The notes beneath the pieces were generated by a model. The model saw nothing but the letters and a program-made list of their open reading frames with translations, was not told the origin of the DNA and made no database searches. A DNA stretch of 35,830 nt, taken from an uncultured Lachnospiraceae bacterium. GTDB lineage: Bacteria; Bacillota; Clostridia; Lachnospirales; Lachnospiraceae. This document shows, one piece after another, positions 1-7,111 of the stretch. The stretch's first letter is position 1. Each line of letters starts with the position of its first letter. The stretch covers positions 1 to 35,830 of the forward strand of contig CAJTMZ010000031.1 in NCBI GenBank assembly GCA_910577445.1, read 5' to 3'. A program made the translations under genes and the position numbers.

Positions 1-624
1 GATGGAGCGACCGGCCCAACAGGAGCAACAGGAGCCGATGGAGCAACGGGTCCGACCGGAGCAACGGGAGCCGATGGCCCGACTGGCCCAACTGGAGCTG
101 CGGGTACGGGAGCGATTATTCCATTCGCATCAGGGCTTCCGGTTGCTTTTACGACAATCGCCGGAGGGCTTGCAGGAATTCCAGCTTTTGTTGGTTTTGG
201 AAGCGGTGTGCCGGGGCTTACAAATTTGGGCTCAACCATAGATATCACAAATGCTGCCGGAACGCTTTCTAACTTAGCATTCCAGGTTCCTCGTAACGGT
301 ATCATTACCTCGTTTAGTGCATTCTTCAGCACAACATTAGCGCTTTCTTTAGTTGGTTCGACCGTTTCAATAAGAGCGCAGATATATCAATCGGCAACAC
401 CGAATAATGTATTTTCTCCAATTGCCGGGACACTGATAAATCTGACTCCATCACTCTCCGGTACAATATCCGTTGGCACGCTGGTGAACGGTTCCCTCAC
501 TGGATTAAATATACCGGTAACGGCTCAAACCCGGCTTATGCTTGTATTTTCAGCTACGGCAAGCGGTTTGTCTTTGGTCAATACGGTTGCAGGGTATGCC
601 AGCGCTGGCTTAAGTATCAATTAG
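1..624 (+). CDS. Collagen-like BclA-type surface/exosporium protein (5' truncated by window)
   Basis: The window opens inside this gene, so its start is not visible. Frame 1 is open from base 1 to the TAG at 622-624 and gives 207 residues. About the first 38 residues are Gly-X-Y triplets rich in Ala, Thr, Pro and Asp (GATGPTGATGAD type), encoded by imperfect repeats of a GGAGCNACNGG-like unit. The rest (about 39-207) is a hydrophobic, Ser/Thr/Ala/Gly-rich globular domain without Cys, ending in GYASAGLSIN. This architecture matches the collagen stalk plus C-terminal trimerising domain of BclA-like glycoproteins, which coat the exosporium of Bacillus and Clostridia spores. The family call rests on layout and composition; exosporium location is inferred. 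A strong hairpin follows the stop, consistent with the end of a transcript. Confidence 0.8.
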   Translation, partial: DGATGPTGATGADGATGPTGATGADGPTGPTGAAGTGAIIPFASGLPVAFTTIAGGLAGIPAFVGFGSGVPGLTNLGSTIDITNAAGTLSNLAFQVPRNGIITSFSAFFSTTLALSLVGSTVSIRAQIYQSATPNNVFSPIAGTLINLTPSLSGTISVGTLVNGSLTGLNIPVTAQTRLMLVFSATASGLSLVNTVAGYASAGLSIN

Positions 625-645
625 TAACATGAAATAATAATGATT

Positions 646-676
646 CCCGGAGGTTTCGGCACTCGAAATCTCCGGG
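646..676 (+). terminator. Hairpin terminator after the collagen-like gene
   Basis: A 13-bp stem (646-658 with 664-676, one G-T wobble) closes a 5-base loop, 22 bases after the stop. No clean T-tract follows, so it may terminate inefficiently or act as a 3'-end stabiliser. The remaining gap to 885 holds only a short AAACCG/CGGTTT hairpin (745-759) and a possible promoter. Confidence 0.6.
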
Positions 677-843
677 ATAATACGAGTTAGAAAAATACTG
701 TAACATTTATGCTGCCACAGAGGTGTCAAGAGGGATAGCTGAAGAAACCGTTGCGGTTTACATTTCCATCTATGGTTATTATAGTGTGAAAATGAGGAAT
801 AGTTAATTTTTTCGGTAAAACACTCCTTTCTTTGGCTTAAATA

Positions 844-852
844 TGGTATGAT
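844..852 (+). promoter_or_regulatory. Possible extended -10 promoter for the methyltransferase
   Basis: TGG-TATGAT (844-852) is an extended -10 element 33 bases before the ATG at 885. No convincing -35 is present at 17-18 bp spacing, so this is a weak call. Confidence 0.35.
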
Positions 853-884
853 AATAAAAAAATAAGGATTGACGGAAGAAGAGT

Positions 885-1616
885 ATGCATAACGAATACG
901 ACAATGAAAAATTTTTTGACGAATACGCTAAGATGCCCCGCAGCAAAGGCGGACTTGAATTTGCCGGGGAGTGGCACCAGTTAAAGCCTTTATTCCCTGA
1001 GCTTGCCGGGAAAGAGGTTCTTGATTTGGGCTGCGGCTATGGATGGCATTGCGGATTTTCAGTGGAAAAAGGCGCGAAGCAGGTGCTGGGAATCGACGCG
1101 AGCCGGAAAATGATTGAAGAGGCCGAAAGAAGAAACGCGGGAGAAGGCATTACCTATCGAATCTGCCGGATAGAGGAATACGAATATCCGGAAAACAGGT
1201 GGGACTGTGTCATCTCAAATCTGGTGCTTCACTATATCGGGGACATAGAGCAGATATTCCAAAAGGTATATCGAACGCTGAAACCGAAAGGGGTATTTAT
1301 TTTTAATATAGAGCATCCGGTTTTCACTGCTGGGGTGGGACAGGACTGGGTTTACACAAAAGACGGAAAGCCGCAGTTCTGGCCCATAGACAATTATTTT
1401 CTGCCGGGAAGCCGTACCACGCATTTTTTGGGGTGCGATGTGGTAAAGCACCACCATACGCTGACCCAGATACTGATGGGTCTTTTAAACAATGGGTTTT
1501 TGCTGAATGCGGTCAAGGAGGCCAGGCCGCCGGAAGAGATGATGGAAATTCCCGGCATGAAGGACGAACTGCGCCGTCCGATGATGCTGCTTGTAAAGGC
1601 GTCGGTAAAGAAATAA
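885..1616 (+). CDS. Class I SAM-dependent methyltransferase
   Basis: This 243-residue protein has the class I methyltransferase fold signature. Motif I is VLDLGCGYGWHC near residue 46, followed by the acidic end of strand 2 in LGIDAS and a VISNLVLHYI segment (motif IV/post-motif region). A later segment, RTLKPKGVFIFNIEHP, matches the motif VI region of the Methyltransf_11/25 families. It transfers a methyl group from S-adenosylmethionine; the acceptor cannot be read from the sequence. The protein is cytosolic, with no signal peptide or membrane segment. The ATG at 885 follows a GGAAGAAGAG purine tract. It is a single-gene unit: the next gene has its own promoter 28 bases after this stop. Family confidence is high; substrate is unknown. 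Confidence 0.88.
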   Translation: MHNEYDNEKFFDEYAKMPRSKGGLEFAGEWHQLKPLFPELAGKEVLDLGCGYGWHCGFSVEKGAKQVLGIDASRKMIEEAERRNAGEGITYRICRIEEYEYPENRWDCVISNLVLHYIGDIEQIFQKVYRTLKPKGVFIFNIEHPVFTAGVGQDWVYTKDGKPQFWPIDNYFLPGSRTTHFLGCDVVKHHHTLTQILMGLLNNGFLLNAVKEARPPEEMMEIPGMKDELRRPMMLLVKASVKK

Positions 1617-1643
1617 TTGATTGGTTTTTGTTGCGTATTTCCC

Positions 1644-1672
1644 TTGCAAAACCAATCCCATTTCGGTATAAT
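1644..1672 (+). promoter_or_regulatory. Sigma-A promoter for the diguanylate cyclase gene
   Basis: TTGCAA (1644-1649), 17-bp spacer, TATAAT (1667-1672). The predicted start near 1679 leaves a leader of about 160 bases before the ATG at 1841, which holds the structured element at 1760-1812. Confidence 0.7.
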
Positions 1673-1759
1673 TTCAAGATATATGTACGTGATATAAATA
1701 AAAAAAATTTTCTTAAAAAAGTTTGCGCATTCTATTGTACGGTGCGGAAATGAGGGAAA

Positions 1760-1840
1760 GATTGAAAATTAAAATTTTCAATCTGGAGATTTGTGCTACG
1801 CGCAAAGTTTCCGGTTTTGGAGAGGAGCATGGTTATAAAT
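1760..1840 (+). promoter_or_regulatory. Structured 5' leader element, copy 1 (two hairpins plus RBS)
   Basis: Hairpin A is a perfect 10-bp stem (1760-1769 with 1774-1783, loop TAAA). Hairpin B is an interrupted stem within 1785-1812 closing on a TAC loop. An AGGAG ribosome binding site (1823-1827) lies 13 bases before the ATG at 1841. The element recurs at 7030-7111 before an unrelated gene. Bases 1760-1793 are identical to 7030-7063, and differences inside hairpin B mostly keep pairing (G-C to G-T, C.A to T-G). No known riboswitch class was recognised. Confidence 0.65.
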
Positions 1841-2758
1841 ATGGAAAAAGTATTGATTGTTGACGACAGTCTTTTACAGGCGACCCAATTAAAAAAGATT
1901 TTGGAAAGCGACTATGATATTACGCTTGCCCATACGGCGGACGACGGGCTTTCTCTTGCCGGAAGCGGGGATTACTCCCTGATTTTGCTGGATGTAATCA
2001 TGCCGGGGATGGACGGGTTTACGCTGCTGAAAAAGCTGCAGGAAGAGGTGATTACGCAGAGCGTTCCGGTAATATTGATTACAAGCCTTTCGGACATTGA
2101 AAACGAACAGAGAGGGCTCACCTTAGGCGCGGTGGATTATATTACGAAACCTTTTCATCCATTGATTGTAAAGGCAAGGGTCAATACCCATATTAAATTG
2201 TATAAGTACCGCAAGCAGGTTGAATACCAGTCAATGACCGACCAGTTAACGGGCATTGCAAACAGGCGGCGCCATGACCTTTACAGTATTATGAAGTGGA
2301 AGGAAGCGTCCCGGTTACAGATTCCGGTTTCCATCTGCATGTTTGACATTGACCATTTTAAGGCGTACAACGATACCTTTGGCCATCCGGCGGGGGACAA
2401 GGTGATAGCCGCAGTCGCCCAGACAATTAAGGTTCATCTGCAGCGTTCAACCGACTTTACTGCCCGTTACGGCGGGGAAGAGTTTGTGGCCATAATCCTG
2501 GGCGGCGAAGCCCGGATAAATTTCGAATACCTGAAAAAAATCCGTCAGGAAGTGGAAAAGCTTCATATCCCTCATGCCGACGGCGTCTCGGAATGGGTCA
2601 CAATCAGTATGGGCGGGGTGACGGTGGTTCCCGACAATGGCGAAAAATACGCCGACTATCTGAAAATTGCGGATAACATGCTCTATGATGCAAAACGGTT
2701 CGGAAGAAATCAGGTGGTGTGGTGCGGCGACAACAGGGAACAGTGGCGTGAAAAATAA
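1841..2758 (+). CDS. Response regulator diguanylate cyclase (REC-GGDEF)
   Basis: This 305-residue cytosolic protein has a receiver domain followed by a GGDEF domain. In the receiver domain, the acidic pocket is DD at 8-9, the predicted phosphoacceptor is Asp51 (LILLDVIMPGMDG) and the conserved Lys is 103 (ITKPF). In the GGDEF domain (about 130-295), the active-site motif is GGEEF at 211-215. An intact inhibitory I-site, RSTD (202-205), sits exactly five residues before it. This predicts a phosphorylation-controlled, product-inhibited enzyme making cyclic di-GMP from two GTP, similar to PleD/WspR-type proteins but with one receiver. No cognate kinase is adjacent. The frame extends upstream to 1793, but that part overlaps hairpin B; the ATG at 1841 is chosen because its RBS spacing matches the second leader copy. 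The gene probably reads through to the ATPase 23 bases downstream. Confidence 0.92.
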   Translation: MEKVLIVDDSLLQATQLKKILESDYDITLAHTADDGLSLAGSGDYSLILLDVIMPGMDGFTLLKKLQEEVITQSVPVILITSLSDIENEQRGLTLGAVDYITKPFHPLIVKARVNTHIKLYKYRKQVEYQSMTDQLTGIANRRRHDLYSIMKWKEASRLQIPVSICMFDIDHFKAYNDTFGHPAGDKVIAAVAQTIKVHLQRSTDFTARYGGEEFVAIILGGEARINFEYLKKIRQEVEKLHIPHADGVSEWVTISMGGVTVVPDNGEKYADYLKIADNMLYDAKRFGRNQVVWCGDNREQWREK

Positions 2759-2781
2759 TTTCTGTTACGAGAGATGGCGGT

Positions 2782-3678
2782 ATGTATTTAGACAATTTTA
2801 AACTTCCGATTGACAGGGAGGATAAATTAATCCGCGAGCGTATGATACATAACGGCGGCCCCCACGGTTACATAGACAATCTTTATCCATGCGGTATCTT
2901 TTCGGAGAAAAGGCTCCGGGAGATAAACTTTGACAGGATAACGGTTTTTTACGGTGAAAACGGCTCGGGAAAGAGCACGCTTCTGAACCTGATTGCACAT
3001 AAGCTGGGACTGCACAGAGCAGCGCCGTACAACTCTTCGGAGCTTTTTGATATCTATGCCCGCGAATGCAGCTATTCTGCGGGATACGATGATAACGGGG
3101 ACAGATATCAAATCCCGGCCGGCAGCAGCATTATCACCAGCGACGATGTGTTCGACTATATGCTGGCGGTGAGAACCAATAATCAGGACATTGCCGAAAA
3201 CATAGAGGAAGCAAGGGAGGAGTGGGCCGGTTTAAAATTCGGCCGCACGGTCAAGTTCGGCGGGATGGAGGACTATGAGAAGAACCGGCTTCAGGTGCTG
3301 GCCCGAAGAAAGTCCCTGACAAGGCGGCAGTTTATAAAGAAAACCGCCGGTGAGGAGATAAAGCTGGGAAGCAATGGGGAGACGGCTCTTACATATTTTG
3401 ATTCCAGGCTGAAAAACGACATGCTTTATTGCCTTGACGAGCCTGAAAACAGCCTCGCTCCCAGGCTGGCCCTTGAACTTGTGGAGATTATCGGGAAAAT
3501 GGCCCGCTACTGCGGCTGTCAGTTTATATTGGCCACCCATTCTCCCTTTTTTCTGTCCCTTCCGGGGGCCAGAATCTATGATTTGGACGAGACGCCGGTG
3601 GATATCAAGAACTGGTGGGAGCTGGAAAACGCAAAGATTTACTTTGAGTTTTTTTGGAAACACCGGAATCTATTTTGA
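2782..3678 (+). CDS. ABC-like AAA-family ATPase (predicted ATPase)
   Basis: This 298-residue soluble ATPase has Walker A GENGSGKST at residues 58-66, Walker B in MLYCLDEPENSL, and a switch His in FILATHSPFF. That combination is typical of stand-alone ABC/SMC-type ATPases (AAA_21/AAA_23, COG3910-like) that are not transporters. No transmembrane domain or fused nuclease is present, and no TOPRIM (OLD-type) partner gene is next to it. The start ATG at 2782 has only a weak purine tract upstream. It follows the diguanylate cyclase by 23 bases on the same strand, so the two may be co-transcribed. Its stop lies 3 bases from the stop of the convergent gene. The biochemical role is unknown; defence or DNA-repair functions of relatives cannot be assumed here. 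Confidence 0.82.
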   Translation: MYLDNFKLPIDREDKLIRERMIHNGGPHGYIDNLYPCGIFSEKRLREINFDRITVFYGENGSGKSTLLNLIAHKLGLHRAAPYNSSELFDIYARECSYSAGYDDNGDRYQIPAGSSIITSDDVFDYMLAVRTNNQDIAENIEEAREEWAGLKFGRTVKFGGMEDYEKNRLQVLARRKSLTRRQFIKKTAGEEIKLGSNGETALTYFDSRLKNDMLYCLDEPENSLAPRLALELVEIIGKMARYCGCQFILATHSPFFLSLPGARIYDLDETPVDIKNWWELENAKIYFEFFWKHRNLF

Positions 3679-3681
3679 AAA

Positions 3682-4377
3682 TCATTTCCCTTTACAGGCG
3701 CTTACGAAAGCCTGGAAAAGAGCCTGCTGTTTTGCGTCCTTTGGGCTCATATGCTCCGGGTGCCATTGGACGCCGATACAGAAAGGATGGGACGTAAGCT
3801 CCAGCCCCTCCGTAAATCCGTCTTCGCTTACGGCGGAAACGGTAAGGCCGGAGCCTTTTTTATCCACCGCCTGATGATGCAGGCTGTTGACAACGGCGGA
3901 AGGTTCTTTGAAGATTTCTTCAAGTCTGGTATGGGGGCGGAAGCTGACCTTATGGCATCCTCTGTTCTTTGACAGAAAATCGGCGTGCTTTGCGGTCTGC
4001 AAATCCTTAATATCCTGATGGAGGGTGCCGCCAAAAAACACGTTCAGAAGCTGGACGCCGCGGCAGATGCATAAAACGGGCCTGCCAAAGGGGAGAAAGG
4101 CGTTTAGCATTTCCCACTCCGTGGTATCCCGCAGATTGTTCGGCTTTCCGCATTTATCGGAAGGCTCCTGATGGTATAACCGCGGATTGATATCCGCGCC
4201 GCCGGGAAGCAACAGTCCGCTGCACTTTAGCATTTCGGCGACCGCGCTGTCCGTATTTTCAAGCTGAATCCAACGCACGTCGGCTCCGGCGTTCTTAAGA
4301 CTTCTGGTATATTTATTTTTCATATATTTTCGGAACAGGTCGTTTCCCATCTGGGGAATGGCAATCACAGGCTTCAC
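3682..4377 (-). CDS. Class I glutamine amidotransferase-like hydrolase (peptidase C26, gamma-glutamyl-GABA hydrolase family)
   Basis: This 231-residue protein has the C26/PuuD architecture. An oxyanion-region segment LLLPGGADINP (about 56-65) precedes the nucleophile elbow ICRGVQ, with Cys105 as predicted nucleophile. The catalytic His lies in VQWHPEH near the C-terminus. Relatives hydrolyse gamma-glutamyl amide bonds, for example gamma-glutamyl-GABA in putrescine breakdown. The substrate here is unknown; no other putrescine-pathway gene is nearby. The start is taken as GTG at 4377, giving MKPVIAIP, because AGAGGTG lies 6 bases upstream; the longer GTG at 4386 overlaps that RBS. The gene is transcribed away from the APC permease and M19 dipeptidase, with about 120 bases between starts. 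This suggests a shared peptide or amino-acid salvage function, which is inference. Confidence 0.88.
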   Translation of the reverse strand: MKPVIAIPQMGNDLFRKYMKNKYTRSLKNAGADVRWIQLENTDSAVAEMLKCSGLLLPGGADINPRLYHQEPSDKCGKPNNLRDTTEWEMLNAFLPFGRPVLCICRGVQLLNVFFGGTLHQDIKDLQTAKHADFLSKNRGCHKVSFRPHTRLEEIFKEPSAVVNSLHHQAVDKKGSGLTVSAVSEDGFTEGLELTSHPFCIGVQWHPEHMSPKDAKQQALFQAFVSACKGK

Positions 4378-4448
4378 TGAAAGCACCTCTCATATTTCTG
4401 AAAATTTTCCCGTAAGAATGTCGGCTATAGCAATAATAATAGCAAAAA

Positions 4449-4477
4449 TTGACGCGTGATACAATGTGTGATATTCT
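4449..4477 (+). promoter_or_regulatory. Possible promoter for the permease-dipeptidase operon
   Basis: TTGACG (4449-4454), 17-bp spacer, TATTCT (4472-4477). The start point would fall just before the RBS at 4485-4491, leaving a very short leader, so an upstream alternative remains possible. Confidence 0.4.
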
Positions 4478-4499
4478 GAAAATCAAAGGAGATATTTTT

Positions 4500-5882
4500 A
4501 TGGAAAATAAGATAAATTCTAACGAAAAGAAAAAACTGGGCGTGGCGGAGCTGGCCTGCTACGGAATCGGAAACTGTATCGGCTCCGGCATTTTTGTGTC
4601 CATGGGAAGCGGCATCGGCTTTACCGGATATTCCATCACGCTGGCGCTGGCCGCGGCTAATCTGGTGGTGCTGTTCGCCTATGCCTACAAAACGCTGATG
4701 GCGGGCATGTTCGTGCTGCCCGGCGGAACCTATTCCCAGGCGGCGCTGCTGCAGCCTCCGCTTCTGGTGGGCGTTACGGCTCTTTCCACAATTTTTACCG
4801 GTCTGGCATTTGCCATGTACGCCATTTCCGTTGTGGAATACGCGGCCACGGTATTTCCGGGGATTGCGGATTACGGCCGGCTTATTGCCTTTGCCATTAT
4901 TACCGTATTTTTCCTGACCACCCTGCTGGGAGGCAGGTTCATGGGAAAATTCAATCTGATTATGGTTGCTGTTTTAATTGTGTCCCTGCTGGTTTATATT
5001 CTTACGGGGTTGCCCCGGGTGGATTATGCCGCCGTGGGCTTCCATGAGGGATATTTTTCCGACGGGGCGGTGGGATTTATTATGGCCATTGCCATGATGG
5101 CTTTTGCCTGTCAGGGAGCCACCATGCCGGTTGCCATGACGGCGGATACCCGTGACCCGAAGCGGAGCCTTCCGAAAGCGATTTTGATTGCCTCCGGCGT
5201 AATCACCATAGTTTATTGCCTGATTGCCATTGTATCCGTGGGCGTTCTGCCCATAGAGGAGGTGGCCGGTAAAAACCTGGGCGTGGTTGCCAGAGAAATC
5301 TTTCCCTACCCCGTTTTCGTGATTTTTATTATGGGAGGCGCGTGTTTTGCCATTGCGACGTCACTGTACGGCGCAATTGCCAGCGTGCAGCATCCGCTGC
5401 TGGCAACCATTGAGGACGGCTGGCTGCCCGCCGTGCTGGGCACGAAAACAAAAAAAGGTTATCCGTGGGTGATGATGCTGATTCTCTATGTGATTGCGGT
5501 GGTTCCCGTCTGGATAGATATGGGGTTAAACGAGCTGATTTCCCTGATGATGATTCCCACCATGATAATCAATCTGTTCAACAATGCCTTGATGTTCAAG
5601 CTGATAAAAAAGTATCCGAAGGCATGGGAAAATGGCTTTTTCCGTATGCCTAAATGGTTTTTTAATATTACGATAATTCTTGCCATCCTGTGCGATTTGC
5701 TGATAAGCGCCGCGCTTTTAACCACGCTGAAATCCGGCGACCAGTATTTCATTCTGATTATGGTGGCAGGGCTTTTTGCCTACAGCCATTACCGTCTCAA
5801 GGCCGGAAAAATCAACCTGCAGGATATTGAGCGCATCCGCAGGGAGGCGGAAGAGGCGGCCGGCGCAAGCGGGGGAAAATAG
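4500..5882 (+). CDS. APC-family amino acid permease
   Basis: This 460-residue integral membrane protein has about 12 hydrophobic segments. The first carries the APC-superfamily substrate-binding motif IGSGIF (within GIGNCIGSGIFVSMG), the backbone site that coordinates the amino group in AdiC-like carriers. The segment GGTYSQAALL and the helix FACQGATMPVAMTADT fit TM3 and TM6 regions of this family. The substrate is not predictable; family members exchange or co-transport amino acids. The ATG at 4500 has AAAGGAG at 4485-4491 with 8-base spacing, so the upstream in-frame ATG at 4449 is not used. The TAG stop is directly followed by the dipeptidase ATG, so translation is probably coupled. This fits uptake or release of an amino acid tied to peptide hydrolysis. 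Confidence 0.9.
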   Translation: MENKINSNEKKKLGVAELACYGIGNCIGSGIFVSMGSGIGFTGYSITLALAAANLVVLFAYAYKTLMAGMFVLPGGTYSQAALLQPPLLVGVTALSTIFTGLAFAMYAISVVEYAATVFPGIADYGRLIAFAIITVFFLTTLLGGRFMGKFNLIMVAVLIVSLLVYILTGLPRVDYAAVGFHEGYFSDGAVGFIMAIAMMAFACQGATMPVAMTADTRDPKRSLPKAILIASGVITIVYCLIAIVSVGVLPIEEVAGKNLGVVAREIFPYPVFVIFIMGGACFAIATSLYGAIASVQHPLLATIEDGWLPAVLGTKTKKGYPWVMMLILYVIAVVPVWIDMGLNELISLMMIPTMIINLFNNALMFKLIKKYPKAWENGFFRMPKWFFNITIILAILCDLLISAALLTTLKSGDQYFILIMVAGLFAYSHYRLKAGKINLQDIERIRREAEEAAGASGGK

Positions 5883-6857
5883 ATGATAAATTATATTGAT
5901 TTTCACTGTGATACATTGATGAAAGCATGGATGGGCAGAAAGAAGGATATTTTTGCGCCCGGCGGGATGGTATCCCTGAACGGTCTGAGAGAGGGCGGGT
6001 GCAGGGCGCAGTTTTTCGCGATTTTTATGCCGCCTGTGAATCTAAAGAAAATCGCCGGGCTGTTTTTGCCCAAAGACGAGGCTTATATAGAAAAGAACCT
6101 GCAGATTTTTCAAAATACGCTGGAGCGTTGGCCCGGTATACTGGCCGCGGCCAAAAGCATGGAGGATATCCGCGCCAACTGGGCGCAGGGGAAAATATCC
6201 GGCATATTAACGCTGGAGGACGGCCGGGCGGTGAACGGGAAAACTGAAAATCTGGAGCGTTTTTACGACAGGGGAATCCGGCTGATTAGCCTGACATGGA
6301 ACCATGCAAACTGCTTTGGCTTCCCCAATTCATCCGACAGCGCGGTTATGGAAAAGGGACTGACGGATTTTGGAAAAGAGGCCGTAATCCGAATGAACGA
6401 GCTGGGGATGCTGGTAGACGTATCCCATCTATCCGACGGAGGTTTTCGGGACGTGGCGGCTCTTTGCAAAAAGCCCTTTGTGGCTTCGCATTCCAACTGC
6501 CGCAGTTTGAATCCCCATCCCCGGAGCATGACCGACGATATGATTCGGACGCTGGCCGATAAGGGAGGCGTGATGGGGGTCAACTTCGGGCCGGAATTTC
6601 TTACGGAAAATGTTAAGGCAAAGGAAAGCCGCGCGCAGGCTATTGTGGCCCAGCTCCGCCATATGATAAAAATTGGCGGCGAGGACTGCCCGGCTATCGG
6701 CACGGACTTTGACGGCATCGGCGGCAGGCTTGAAATCGGCAGTCCCGGTCAGATGCCCCGGCTGTTTGAGACCCTGGAAAAAAGCGGCTTTACGGCGGGA
6801 CAGATAGAGAAAATTGCGTACCGCAACGGAGAACGGGTGATGGAGGAGGTTTTGTGA
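5883..6857 (+). CDS. Membrane dipeptidase-family metalloenzyme (peptidase M19)
   Basis: This 324-residue protein matches renal dipeptidase family M19. Metal ligands expected from the family are visible: FHCDT at residues 7-11 (His8, Asp10), the bridging Glu in LTLEDG, and His in DVSHL and ASHSN. The IGTDFDG Asp segment lies near the C-terminus. Length is typical of bacterial members, which lack a signal peptide and act in the cytosol, hydrolysing dipeptides (including some with a D-residue at the C-terminal position) with two zinc ions. It starts on the base after the permease stop, so both form one operon. Together with the divergent C26 hydrolase this suggests import and breakdown of short or gamma-linked peptides. 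Family assignment is firm; substrate is not. Confidence 0.93.
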   Translation: MINYIDFHCDTLMKAWMGRKKDIFAPGGMVSLNGLREGGCRAQFFAIFMPPVNLKKIAGLFLPKDEAYIEKNLQIFQNTLERWPGILAAAKSMEDIRANWAQGKISGILTLEDGRAVNGKTENLERFYDRGIRLISLTWNHANCFGFPNSSDSAVMEKGLTDFGKEAVIRMNELGMLVDVSHLSDGGFRDVAALCKKPFVASHSNCRSLNPHPRSMTDDMIRTLADKGGVMGVNFGPEFLTENVKAKESRAQAIVAQLRHMIKIGGEDCPAIGTDFDGIGGRLEIGSPGQMPRLFETLEKSGFTAGQIEKIAYRNGERVMEEVL

Positions 6858-6899
6858 AGGGGGAACAGTTAGTTTATTGATAATTTATAAATAATTTAT

Positions 6900-6928
6900 T
6901 TTACAGAATCCGCCCTATATGTTATCAT
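6900..6928 (+). promoter_or_regulatory. Possible promoter for the Rpn nuclease gene
   Basis: TTTACA (6900-6905), 17-bp spacer, TATCAT (6923-6928). The sequence ATAATTTCAA at the -10 edge (6927-6936) also occurs at the promoter before copy 1 of the leader (1668-1677), so the homology may include the promoter. A TCCCTTA/TAAGGGA hairpin (6999-7025) lies between here and the structured leader. Confidence 0.4.
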
Positions 6929-7029
6929 AATTTCAAACATATCTGGGAATCTGGAGTTCTGTTATTACGTCTGTGACACATCGATTATTCTGAAGGAATC
7001 CCTTATATGAAAAATAACTAAGGGAACAG

Positions 7030-7111
7030 GATTGAAAATTAAAATTTTCAATCTGGAGATTTGCGCTACGCACAAACTCTCCGGGCTTTGGAAAGGAGTA
7101 TAGTTATAACG
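7030..7111 (+). promoter_or_regulatory. Structured 5' leader element, copy 2 (two hairpins plus RBS)
   Basis: Hairpin A has arms 7030-7039 and 7044-7053. Hairpin B spans 7055-7082 with GGAGA paired to TCTCC at its base and a TAC loop. AGGAG at 7094-7098 lies 13 bases before the ATG at 7112, the same spacing as in copy 1. The TCTCC arm is also complementary to GGAG of the ribosome binding site, so the leader could alternate between two pairings. Confidence 0.65.

Noticed and set aside
2..241. 79-residue reading frame over the collagen-like repeats
   Set aside because: Shadow frame. The in-frame Gly-X-Y reading continues without a break into the downstream domain.
1760..1840. Leader as a GEMM cyclic di-GMP riboswitch, tempting because it precedes a GGDEF gene
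   Set aside because: The conserved GEMM core and tetraloop-receptor parts are not seen, and the same leader precedes an Rpn gene.
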